Positions 35,449-42,026 of a stretch of 64,000 nucleotides of DNA are shown here, piece by piece. The stretch lies in the NCBI GenBank assembly GCA_016789885.1, contig JAEUPZ010000007.1, forward strand, positions 62,001 through 126,000. Direction: 5' to 3'. The first letter of the stretch is position 1, and each line of letters opens with the position of its first letter. This stretch comes from Chromatiales bacterium. GTDB lineage: Bacteria > Pseudomonadota > Gammaproteobacteria > Steroidobacterales > GCA-2729495. The translations under genes and the position numbers were made by a program. The notes below the pieces were generated by a model. That model was not told the origin of the DNA. It made no database searches and worked only from the letters and a program-made list of their open reading frames with translations.

Positions 35449-35560
35449 GGGTTTTCCCCTTGGAGAGGTTGTTGATTGCAGAGGGCGCAGCAGGCCAGCC
35501 GGCCTGGCCGCGCGGAGAATCCACCGGGATGAGGGCCCCGGGACCGCCGGCAGTGTCGGG

Positions 35561-36172
35561 CTAGAAGCGGGCCGAAGCAATGAGGGCTTCTACGGCAGGC
35601 TGGTGCTTGTCGAAGTAGTAGGGGTCGGCGGCAAGGAACAGCAGCATCGACAGCTTGTCCTTGCGGACCACCCCCGCAGCGACGCCGCGATAGGCGGGAC
35701 CCTCGGCCGGCGTCACCGCGAGGTCGAACCGGATCCCGCGTTCGGTGCCAAGGGTGACGGGACGCAGGTTGCTGCTGGCGACGGTCGCCGACCCCTCGCC
35801 GAGCAGCTTCACCAGCGACGACTCGGTGAACTGCACCAGCTCGTTGGGCAGCATGTCGGGCCGGAACTCCGGCAGCGCCGCCTGCGCGCGTTGCCGCGGG
35901 TTCGCAGGCGCCCTGAAGAGCGTCTCGCCGGCGCGGATGGAAGGGGCCAGCATGAAGCGGTCGAGCAGCACGCCATCCTTCGTCCACACCTGGGCACCCG
36001 GGCGGGCAAAGGGCGCAAAGCCCGGGGGCACCTTGTTCCAGCCGGCCTCGGGGGTGACGGTGACGGGACCGACCGTCGTGTCGGCGGCCGGCACGGCCGT
36101 GAAACTGGTCGCACAGCCCGCCAGCGCCATTACGGCGACCAGTACCACGATGCGACAGGATCCGATGGTCAT
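35561..36172 (-). CDS. Lipoprotein of unknown function
   Basis: The 203-residue protein starts at ATG 36172 (GGGGGAA upstream; a GTG at 36193 is possible). Lipobox LAGC lies near residue 20. The mature part, ending DPYYFDKHQPAVEALIASARF and with FTESSLVKLLGEG and GIRFDLAVTPAEGPAYRGVAAG, is soluble alpha/beta without catalytic motifs that I recognise. It sits 17 nt after the M48 stop and looks co-transcribed with it. Confidence 0.75.
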   Translation of the reverse strand: MTIGSCRIVVLVAVMALAGCATSFTAVPAADTTVGPVTVTPEAGWNKVPPGFAPFARPGAQVWTKDGVLLDRFMLAPSIRAGETLFRAPANPRQRAQAALPEFRPDMLPNELVQFTESSLVKLLGEGSATVASSNLRPVTLGTERGIRFDLAVTPAEGPAYRGVAAGVVRKDKLSMLLFLAADPYYFDKHQPAVEALIASARF

Positions 36173-36189
36173 GGCGTTCCCCCGGCAGC

Positions 36190-37353
36190 TCACTCGTCGT
36201 TGAGGTAGAACTCGATCATGGCGCGGTCATCGGCGTCGGGCCGGTCCGCGAGGTAGCGGCGGAACTGCTCCCGGGCCGCCGGCAGGTTCTTTTCCTTGAC
36301 GTAGATGTAGCCGAGGTTGCGGCTCGCCTCCGGGTGCGGCGATGGCGTCGCCAGCGCCGTCCCGTAGGCCGCCTTGGCCAGGGCCAGATCACCCTCCGCA
36401 TTGCGCTGGCGGTACATCTCGCCACGGAAAAAGGCCACGAGACCGGGGTCGATGCCCATGGCCGCGTGCCGCTCGAGCAGCACCTCGGTGCGCCCGAAGC
36501 GGTTCGTGTCCACCTGGTCTTCCATCAGCATCACGTAGTGCTGCGCCAGCATGGCCGCGTATTCCGGGTCGGCGGCGACGGGCTTCTCCGGCCCGAACTC
36601 GGCCAGCACTTCCTCGCGCAACTCCCGGGCCCTGGCCGCCGACTCGGGGTGGGTGCGCAGGATGAAGCTCGGCTCGTCGCCCTTCGACTCGGCCCGCTTC
36701 TCCTCCTCGATGAGCAGGTCCCACACGCGGTAGGCGGCGTGCGGGTCGTAGCCGGCCCCGGCGATGAGGCGCGCGCCAATGAGGTCGGCATCCGACTCCT
36801 GCCCGCGCGAGTAGGACATGACGCTGACGATCGCCACCGCTTCGCCGACCGGCAGGATCACGCCCGTGACGGCCCCGAGGCCGAGGCTCACCAGTGACCC
36901 GGCCGTCAGCCGGCTCTTGGCGCGGCGGAACCGCTCCATGGTGTGGGCCTGGGTGTAGTGGCCGATCTCGTGGCCGAGGATCACGGCAAGCTCGTCCTCG
37001 TTGCGCACGCGGGTGAAGAGCCCGGTCCACACCTGCATCATCCCGTTGGCCGCCATCGAGGCGTTGAAGCCCGCATTGCGCACGACGTACACGCGGATGT
37101 CGTTGCAGTAGGGGCCGGCCAGCCGGCAGACGACGCCCCGCACGTAGTCGTTGATCACCGGGTCGCGGATGGTCAGCGGCGAGGCAGCGAGCTGGCGCTC
37201 GAAGTCCGCCACCTCCATCCACATGCCCTTCTCGTCGGCCGCGAGCGTCGGCGTGTAGCCGGGCGGAATCTTCGGTGACAGGTCCCGGTCGCCGGCTGCG
37301 GCGAAGCTCGCCAGGCAGGCGAGGGCCGCGGTGGCAGTCACGCGCCGCAGCAT
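36190..37353 (-). CDS. Secreted M48 family metalloprotease with TPR-like C terminus (BepA-like)
   Basis: The 387-residue protein has a signal peptide (to ~residue 20) and an M48 domain with the zinc site HEIGH (His128, Glu129, His132) and Glu186 in RGQESDADL, all expected ligands. The C terminus (residues ~290-385) has helical repeats (EASRNLGYIYVKEKNLPAAREQF), as in BepA-type proteases that degrade misfolded outer-membrane proteins. It begins 3 nt after the preceding lipoprotein's stop. Its neighbours are lipoproteins, consistent with envelope quality control. The catalytic set is complete. Confidence 0.93.
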   Translation of the reverse strand: MLRRVTATAALACLASFAAAGDRDLSPKIPPGYTPTLAADEKGMWMEVADFERQLAASPLTIRDPVINDYVRGVVCRLAGPYCNDIRVYVVRNAGFNASMAANGMMQVWTGLFTRVRNEDELAVILGHEIGHYTQAHTMERFRRAKSRLTAGSLVSLGLGAVTGVILPVGEAVAIVSVMSYSRGQESDADLIGARLIAGAGYDPHAAYRVWDLLIEEEKRAESKGDEPSFILRTHPESAARARELREEVLAEFGPEKPVAADPEYAAMLAQHYVMLMEDQVDTNRFGRTEVLLERHAAMGIDPGLVAFFRGEMYRQRNAEGDLALAKAAYGTALATPSPHPEASRNLGYIYVKEKNLPAAREQFRRYLADRPDADDRAMIEFYLNDE

Positions 37354-37356
37354 CGG

Positions 37357-38049
37357 TCAGTTCTTCGGCAGGTCCTTGACCAGATTGGCGACGACCTTCT
37401 TCGCGCTGTCCGGGTCGCGCAGGTCACCGGTACCGGCGTCGACCTTGTTGAACCAGACGATGTCGCCGGTCTTGAGGTCCACCAGGGACGCGAAGCCACC
37501 CTGCCCCCCCATGGGTATTGCAGCCCCGCCGGTCAGGGCTGCCACGACGACGAACATGGCGACCCGGCCACCGGTGGCCCGGGAGTCGCGGTAATAGGTG
37601 AAGAGCACGTAGTCCGCGTCGGACGACTCGCGCAGCTCCTGTACGCCGGGCCCCAGCGACCAGTCGAAGCGACCGCCCTTGGCCGGCAGCTTCTGCACGA
37701 AGTGGTTCACCAGCACCGTCTCGCCGACCGCGCCGTGCAGGCGGCTGTAGCGTGACTCGAGCTCCGTGAGCTGCCCGTCGCGCACCACGAGGTCGGCGTT
37801 ACGCGCCTCTGCCTCGGCGACGATGGCCTTCGCAAAGTTCACGCGTGCTGCCTCGGTCCAGTCGGCCTGGGCCTCGGGGATGCCGCTCGCCGTCAGTGCA
37901 TAGAACTTGACGTCGGGCGCGAGCAGCAGGATCCGCGGCCTGTCGGTGCGGGCCTCGAGCTTGTTGATGGAACTGACGGACGTCGTGGTGGCGCAGCCTG
38001 CGAGAACAGCCAGGCCGGCAGCGATGAGCAGCAGACGGAGCAGGCGCAT
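37357..38049 (-). CDS. Lipoprotein of unknown function upstream of the M48 protease
   Basis: The 230-residue protein starts at ATG 38049 behind GGGGGAT; a much longer upstream reading is antisense to sorA and is rejected. Lipobox LAGC (Cys ~19). The mature part resembles outer-membrane GNA1162-like or CsgG-like lipoproteins in overall pattern (VLFTYYRDSRATGG, LVDLKTGDIVWFNKVDAG), which bear a phrase of this type, but I am not certain. First gene of the minus-strand envelope cluster and only 3 nt ahead of the M48 gene. Confidence 0.78.
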   Translation of the reverse strand: MRLLRLLLIAAGLAVLAGCATTTSVSSINKLEARTDRPRILLLAPDVKFYALTASGIPEAQADWTEAARVNFAKAIVAEAEARNADLVVRDGQLTELESRYSRLHGAVGETVLVNHFVQKLPAKGGRFDWSLGPGVQELRESSDADYVLFTYYRDSRATGGRVAMFVVVAALTGGAAIPMGGQGGFASLVDLKTGDIVWFNKVDAGTGDLRDPDSAKKVVANLVKDLPKN

Positions 38050-38211
38050 GATGATCCCCCCGGTCAGCACGCCGGCCCAAGGGTGCCACCTTTTCAATGC
38101 GCCCCGCAACGTCCGGCGGGACCACCGGCTGGCTCCCCCTGCGGCACTGCGGCCGGCCCCCGGCCGTTTCGGCTGCGGTAGGCTTGGCGTGTTTCCCGGG
38201 AGGATAAAGCC

Positions 38212-39420
38212 ATGACCGGCCACGTCACCCGCCGCGACCTGCTGGCCCGGGGCGCCGCCGCGGGCGCCCTCGTGGCGCTGGGCACGGCCCGTCCGGCGGC
38301 TGCCCAGTCGCCGGCGCCGCCCGCCGGCCCCGTCGCCAACGACGCCGTGAAGGCCAGCAAGGCCACCGTCATGCAGTGGCACTCCGAGCGTCCGCTCACC
38401 GGCAGCGTGCCGGCCCACGAACACGACTTTGACGTCACGCCCACGGACCGCATGTTCGTGCGCAACAACCTGTTCATGCCGCGCATCGACGGGGCCACCC
38501 ACCGCGTCACCGTCAAGGGCCTCGTCGACCGGGAGGTCACCTTCAGCATCGATGACCTGCGCGCACGCTTCCCGGTGGTGAGCTTCGCCGCCATGCTCGA
38601 GTGCGCGGGGTCGGGCCGCACCGGCTTCAACCCGGTGCCGCGGGGCACGCCTTGGCTCATGACGGGGGGCATGGGCTGCCCGAAGTGGACCGGCGTGCGG
38701 CTGAAGGACGTGCTGGCCGCCGCCGGCCTGAAGGACGGCGCGGCCCACGTGGCCGGCCAGGGCGGCGACTTCGGCGCCCTGCCGACCATGGCGCCGGTGA
38801 TCCGCTCGATTCCCCTCGCCAAGGCGCTGGAGGAACACACGCTGCTGGCCTTCGCCATGAACGACGCGCCGCTGGAGCCCGTGCATGGCTACCCGCTCCG
38901 CCTGCTGACCCCGGGCTGGGTCGGCTCGGCGTCGACCAAATGGCTGCACACGCTGACGGTGCTGGCCGAACCGTTCCAGGGCACCTACATGGACGACAGC
39001 TACCGCGTGCCGCGCCATGCGGTGGCGCCGGGCTCGGCGATGCCGGCCGACTCGGTGCCGACGGAGGCCTGGCCGGTGAAGTCGATGATCACGGCCCCGG
39101 CGCCCGACGAGCGCTACCGCGTGGGCGAGACCATCACGGTGCGCGGCCGCGCCTGGGTCGGTGAAGGCCGCGTCACGCGGGTCGAGATATCAAGCGACGA
39201 GGGCGTGACCTGGCGGCGCGCACAGCTGGCGAAGCCCGGCGACAAGTACGCCTGGCGGGCGTTCAGCTTCACCTTCCGCCCGCGCCAGCCCGGCTACCAG
39301 ACGTTCCTCGCCCGCGCCCGCGACGACCGCGGCAACGCCCAGCCGATGGCGACGGCCTGGAACCCCCTCGGCTATTTCTGGAACGGCGTGCACCGCATCG
39401 GGGTGACCGTTGACGCGTAG
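38212..39420 (+). CDS. sorA: Periplasmic sulfite dehydrogenase molybdopterin subunit (SorA-type)
   Basis: The 402-residue protein has a Tat leader (TRRDLLARGAAAGAL, residues ~6-20) and GGGAGG before the ATG. The sulfite oxidase molybdopterin domain is recognised by FVRNNLFMPRID, the Mo-ligand Cys131 in MLECAGSGR, GVRLKDVLAAAG and LEPVHGYPLRLLTPGWVG, and the Mo-co dimerisation domain with VEISSDEGVTWRRAQL and WNPLGYFWNGVHRI. Oxidises sulfite to sulfate, passing electrons to cytochrome c. Its stop overlaps the start of the following di-haem cytochrome c gene, the SorB position. The sequence matches SorA rather than YedY/MsrP, which lacks the dimerisation domain. Confidence 0.93.
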   Translation: MTGHVTRRDLLARGAAAGALVALGTARPAAAQSPAPPAGPVANDAVKASKATVMQWHSERPLTGSVPAHEHDFDVTPTDRMFVRNNLFMPRIDGATHRVTVKGLVDREVTFSIDDLRARFPVVSFAAMLECAGSGRTGFNPVPRGTPWLMTGGMGCPKWTGVRLKDVLAAAGLKDGAAHVAGQGGDFGALPTMAPVIRSIPLAKALEEHTLLAFAMNDAPLEPVHGYPLRLLTPGWVGSASTKWLHTLTVLAEPFQGTYMDDSYRVPRHAVAPGSAMPADSVPTEAWPVKSMITAPAPDERYRVGETITVRGRAWVGEGRVTRVEISSDEGVTWRRAQLAKPGDKYAWRAFSFTFRPRQPGYQTFLARARDDRGNAQPMATAWNPLGYFWNGVHRIGVTVDA

Positions 39421-39976
39421 GCTCACCATCGCGGTGGCGTTGCTCGCGGGCCTGCCGGCGGGTGCCGGAGAAGTGGCGCTGACGAGCGGCCCCGGCTCGA
39501 CGCTGACCACCGAAAAGTGCCTGCTCTGCCACGACGGCGACCACATCGCCCGCTCGCGGCTGAGCCGCGCCGAGTGGGAGGACAACGTCAGCATCATGGT
39601 GAGGCGCGGCATGCCGCCCATCGACCCGGCCGAGCGGGCCGTGGTCATCGACTATCTGGTCGCCTATTACGGGCCTGGTCCGGCACCTGCTGCGGGCCCC
39701 GACACCCTCGCGGCCGGTGGCGGCGACCCCGTGGCGAGCCTGCTGACGGCGGGCGCATGCCTCGGCTGCCACCAGCCCGGGCAGGCGGCCGTGGGCCCGT
39801 CATTCAGGGACATCGCGGCCCGCTACGCCGGCAAGCCCGACGCGATCGCGGCGGTGGCCGCACAGATCCGCAACGGCGGCAGCGGCCGCTGGGGCGACGT
39901 GCCGATGCCGGGCAACACGATGCTGAGCGATGCCGACGTGCGCACCCTCGCGGAGTGGGTGCTGGCGCGGCAGTAG
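39410..39976 (+). CDS. sorB: Di-haem cytochrome c, SorB-like electron acceptor
   Basis: The 188-residue protein starts at an unusual TTG (39410), overlapping sorA by 11 nt; this start gives a proper signal peptide (LTIAVALLAGLPAGAG), whereas the next GTG would truncate it. Two haem-binding motifs are present: CLLCH (~residue 37-41) and CLGCH (~residue 122-126). SorB takes electrons from SorA; typical SorB has a single haem, so the two-haem form is a variant. The first half contains RAEWEDNVSIMVRRGMPPI, common in SorB-type N-domains. Position and coupling strongly support the function. Confidence 0.88.
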   Translation: MTRRLTIAVALLAGLPAGAGEVALTSGPGSTLTTEKCLLCHDGDHIARSRLSRAEWEDNVSIMVRRGMPPIDPAERAVVIDYLVAYYGPGPAPAAGPDTLAAGGGDPVASLLTAGACLGCHQPGQAAVGPSFRDIAARYAGKPDAIAAVAAQIRNGGSGRWGDVPMPGNTMLSDADVRTLAEWVLARQ

Positions 39977-39988
39977 CGGGGAACGGCG

Positions 39989-40009
39989 GGCGCGGCGACG
40001 GGCCGCGCC
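39989..40009. terminator. Hairpin between convergent sorB and YeiH-type genes
   Basis: An 8-bp perfect stem, GGCGCGGC (39989-39996) with GCCGCGCC (40002-40009), with a 5-nt loop, lies between the two stops (39976 and 40013) and can serve both strands. Confidence 0.5.
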
Positions 40010-40012
40010 GGG

Positions 40013-41062
40013 TCAGCGGCTAACGAACAGCACCAGCGCCAGCACGACGCCGAATTGCAGGGCCGTCTGGGCTGCCAGCGTGGCAAGCAGTGCCGGGCGG
40101 GCCGAGCGCAACTCGCCAAACCCGGTCTTCAGGCCCAGCGCCGCGACGGCCACCGTGAGTGCCCACGTGGCGGCCTGTCCGCCAGTCGTGGCCACCGCCG
40201 CCGGCACAGCGCCGGCCGAGGCCAGCAGCGCCAGCACGAAGAAGCCGACGAGGAAGGCGGGCAGCAGGCGGCGCGGCGGGCTCGCCGCGTCCCGGCACTG
40301 GCCCCGGCAGGCGAGGAAGCCGATGGTCGCGACCACCGGCAGCAGGCAGGCGACGCGGATCATCTTGACGGTGACGGCGGCGACGCCGGTTTCGGGCGAC
40401 ACCGAGAAGCCGGCGCCGGCCACCTGCGCGACGTCGTGGATGGCAGCGCCCAGCAGCACGGCGGTCTGGCTGCCCGAGAGCCCGAGCAGCGCGGCCACGG
40501 CCGGGTAAGCAACCATCACGACCGTGCTGAGCAGGGAGACGACGATGATGATGAGCAGCGTCTCGCGCTCCATGGCCGCGCGCTTCGGCACCACGGCCGA
40601 CGCGGCCAGTGCCGCCGAGGCGCCGCAGATGGCGACGGAGGTGGCTGCCACGGCCGCCACGTCGGCGGGCTGCCGGAACAGCCGCGCGATGAGATAGCCA
40701 CCACCGACGGTCACGGCCACCGAGACCACCACGAGGCCAATGGTCGCGGGCCCCAGCGTGGCGATGTCGCCGGCCACGACCCGCAGGCCCAGCAGCACGA
40801 TGCCGCAGCGGAGCACCGTCGAGGCGCTGAAGGCGATGCCGGCGGCGACCTGGGCGACGAAGCCCGGGGCCGCCACGCGCGTGGCAAAGCCGGCCAGGAG
40901 CACGACCAGCATCGCGGGCACGCCGGTGGCCCGGGCGAGCAGCGTCGCGCCGAGCGCCAGCGCCGCGCACAGCGCGAGGCCGGGCAGCACCGCCGAGACC
41001 GCCGGCAGCAGGGACCCCGCGTCGAGGCCGGCGGGACGGGCAGCGACGGGGCGCGAAGCCAT
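40013..41062 (-). CDS. YeiH/UPF0324 family putative sulfate exporter
   Basis: The 349-residue membrane protein has about ten helices and the UPF0324 hallmark ICGASAALAAS (residues ~148-158), with GIVLLGLRVVAGD, VSVAVTVGGGYLIARLF, AAIHDVAQVAGAGFSVS and VKMIRVACLLPVV. The family is annotated as putative sulfate export, from its frequent link to sulfur-oxidation or taurine genes. Its location beside sorAB, although on the other strand, fits disposal of sulfate. Its start overlaps the DUF6356 stop (TGATG), so the two are coupled. Confidence 0.92.
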   Translation of the reverse strand: MASRPVAARPAGLDAGSLLPAVSAVLPGLALCAALALGATLLARATGVPAMLVVLLAGFATRVAAPGFVAQVAAGIAFSASTVLRCGIVLLGLRVVAGDIATLGPATIGLVVVSVAVTVGGGYLIARLFRQPADVAAVAATSVAICGASAALAASAVVPKRAAMERETLLIIIVVSLLSTVVMVAYPAVAALLGLSGSQTAVLLGAAIHDVAQVAGAGFSVSPETGVAAVTVKMIRVACLLPVVATIGFLACRGQCRDAASPPRRLLPAFLVGFFVLALLASAGAVPAAVATTGGQAATWALTVAVAALGLKTGFGELRSARPALLATLAAQTALQFGVVLALVLFVSR

Positions 41063-41340
41063 CAGGCCGTCGCCCCACCCCGCGGGTTGAGCGCCACGGG
41101 CTGGGCCTCGGCGGCAAGCCGGTCGAGACGACGGCGCTTCAGCACCATCTGCTCGTTCAGCACCCGGATGTGGTTGCTGGCGGTGTATTCAAAGAGGAAG
41201 GGAAAGACGGCGTGGACGAGGCAGGCGAGGCCACCGATCACCATGCGCCAGCCGAAGGAGCCGGCCATGACCAGATGCTCGGTGTAGGTCTCGCCGACGG
41301 ACGCCGGATGCCGGGTGAACGGATCGAGGATTCCAGCCAT
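41062..41340 (-). CDS. DUF6356 family small protein
   Basis: The 92-residue protein begins MAGILDPFTRHPASVGETYTEH, a very characteristic opening (xxFTxHPxSVGETYxEH), and a single hydrophobic segment follows (MVIGGLACLVHAVFPFLFEYTAS, residues ~32-55). A charged C-terminal helix (NEQMVLKRRRLDRLAAEA) completes it. DUF6356 is a small membrane-associated family of unknown function. It is the first gene of a two-gene unit with the YeiH-type carrier and diverges from lrp with 116 nt between starts. Confidence 0.85.
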   Translation of the reverse strand: MAGILDPFTRHPASVGETYTEHLVMAGSFGWRMVIGGLACLVHAVFPFLFEYTASNHIRVLNEQMVLKRRRLDRLAAEAQPVALNPRGGATA

Positions 41341-41443
41341 GGATCGGGCCCCCTCCTGTCCTGGTGGACGGATGGGGTCAAAGTAGCCGGCCGAAAGGGA
41401 AAATGCTTCCCATTTCTCACCGCATATAACCCTTAACGTGGGA

Positions 41444-41449
41444 TAAAAT
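41444..41449 (+). promoter_or_regulatory. -10-like hexamer placing transcription at the lrp start codon
   Basis: TAAAAT ends 7 nt before ATG 41457, and no Shine-Dalgarno is present. An inverted pair AAATG-N5-CATTT (41401-41415) lies about 30 nt upstream, in the shared region with DUF6356, and could be an Lrp operator. Confidence 0.5.
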
Positions 41450-41456
41450 CCGACCC

Positions 41457-41939
41457 ATGGACCCGAAACCCAGCCTCGATTCCATCGACCGGCACATCCT
41501 GGAGATCCTGCAGGCCGACGCCAGCCTCTCGGTCAACGCCATCGGCGAGCGGGTCGGGCTGTCGGCCAACCCCTGCTGGCGGCGCATCCGGCGGCTGGAG
41601 GAAGCGGGGGTCATCGAGCGCCGGGTGGCCATCGTCGACCAGGCCGCCATCGGCCTGCCGATGACGGCCTTCGTCTCGATCCGCACCGACAAGCACAACG
41701 CCGAGTGGCTCGACACCTTCGCCCGCGGCGTGCGCTCGATCCCGGAGATCGTCGAGTGCCACCGCATGAGCGGCGACGTGGACTACGTGCTGAAGGTCGT
41801 CGTGCGGGACATCGCCCACTACGACCGCGTCTACCGGCGGCTGATCGCCGAGGTGCCGGGGCTCAGTGACGTGAGCTCGACCTTCTCGATGGAGCGGCTC
41901 AAGTTCTCGACGGTGCTGGACCTGCGGTCCGGCAGCTGA
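41457..41939 (+). CDS. Lrp/AsnC family transcriptional regulator
   Basis: The 160-residue protein has an N-terminal winged helix (SIDRHILEILQADASLSVNAIGERVGLSANPCWRRIRRLEEAGVI at ~residues 8-50, so HTH) and the RAM effector/oligomerisation domain (IPEIVECHRMSGDVDYVLKVVVRDIAHYD). Sensors of this type respond to amino acids, and local targets are usual. The divergent DUF6356-YeiH unit is the natural candidate target. There is no ribosome site: a -10-like TAAAAT hexamer ends 7 nt upstream. Confidence 0.94.
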   Translation: MDPKPSLDSIDRHILEILQADASLSVNAIGERVGLSANPCWRRIRRLEEAGVIERRVAIVDQAAIGLPMTAFVSIRTDKHNAEWLDTFARGVRSIPEIVECHRMSGDVDYVLKVVVRDIAHYDRVYRRLIAEVPGLSDVSSTFSMERLKFSTVLDLRSGS

Positions 41940-41974
41940 AGCAGCCTCGCCGCGGGCCGGCCTGGGGCCGGAAC

Positions 41975-42005
41975 GGGACGCCGCGGACCTGCCCCGCGGC
42001 GCCCC
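41975..42005. terminator. Bidirectional hairpin between lrp and dabA
   Basis: CGCCGCGG (41979-41986) pairs with CCGCGGCG (41994-42001), extended by GGG/CCC across one mismatch. It lies between the convergent lrp and dabA stops. No long T-run. Confidence 0.5.
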
Positions 42006-42026
42006 GTCGTGTCGCGACGCGCGGGC

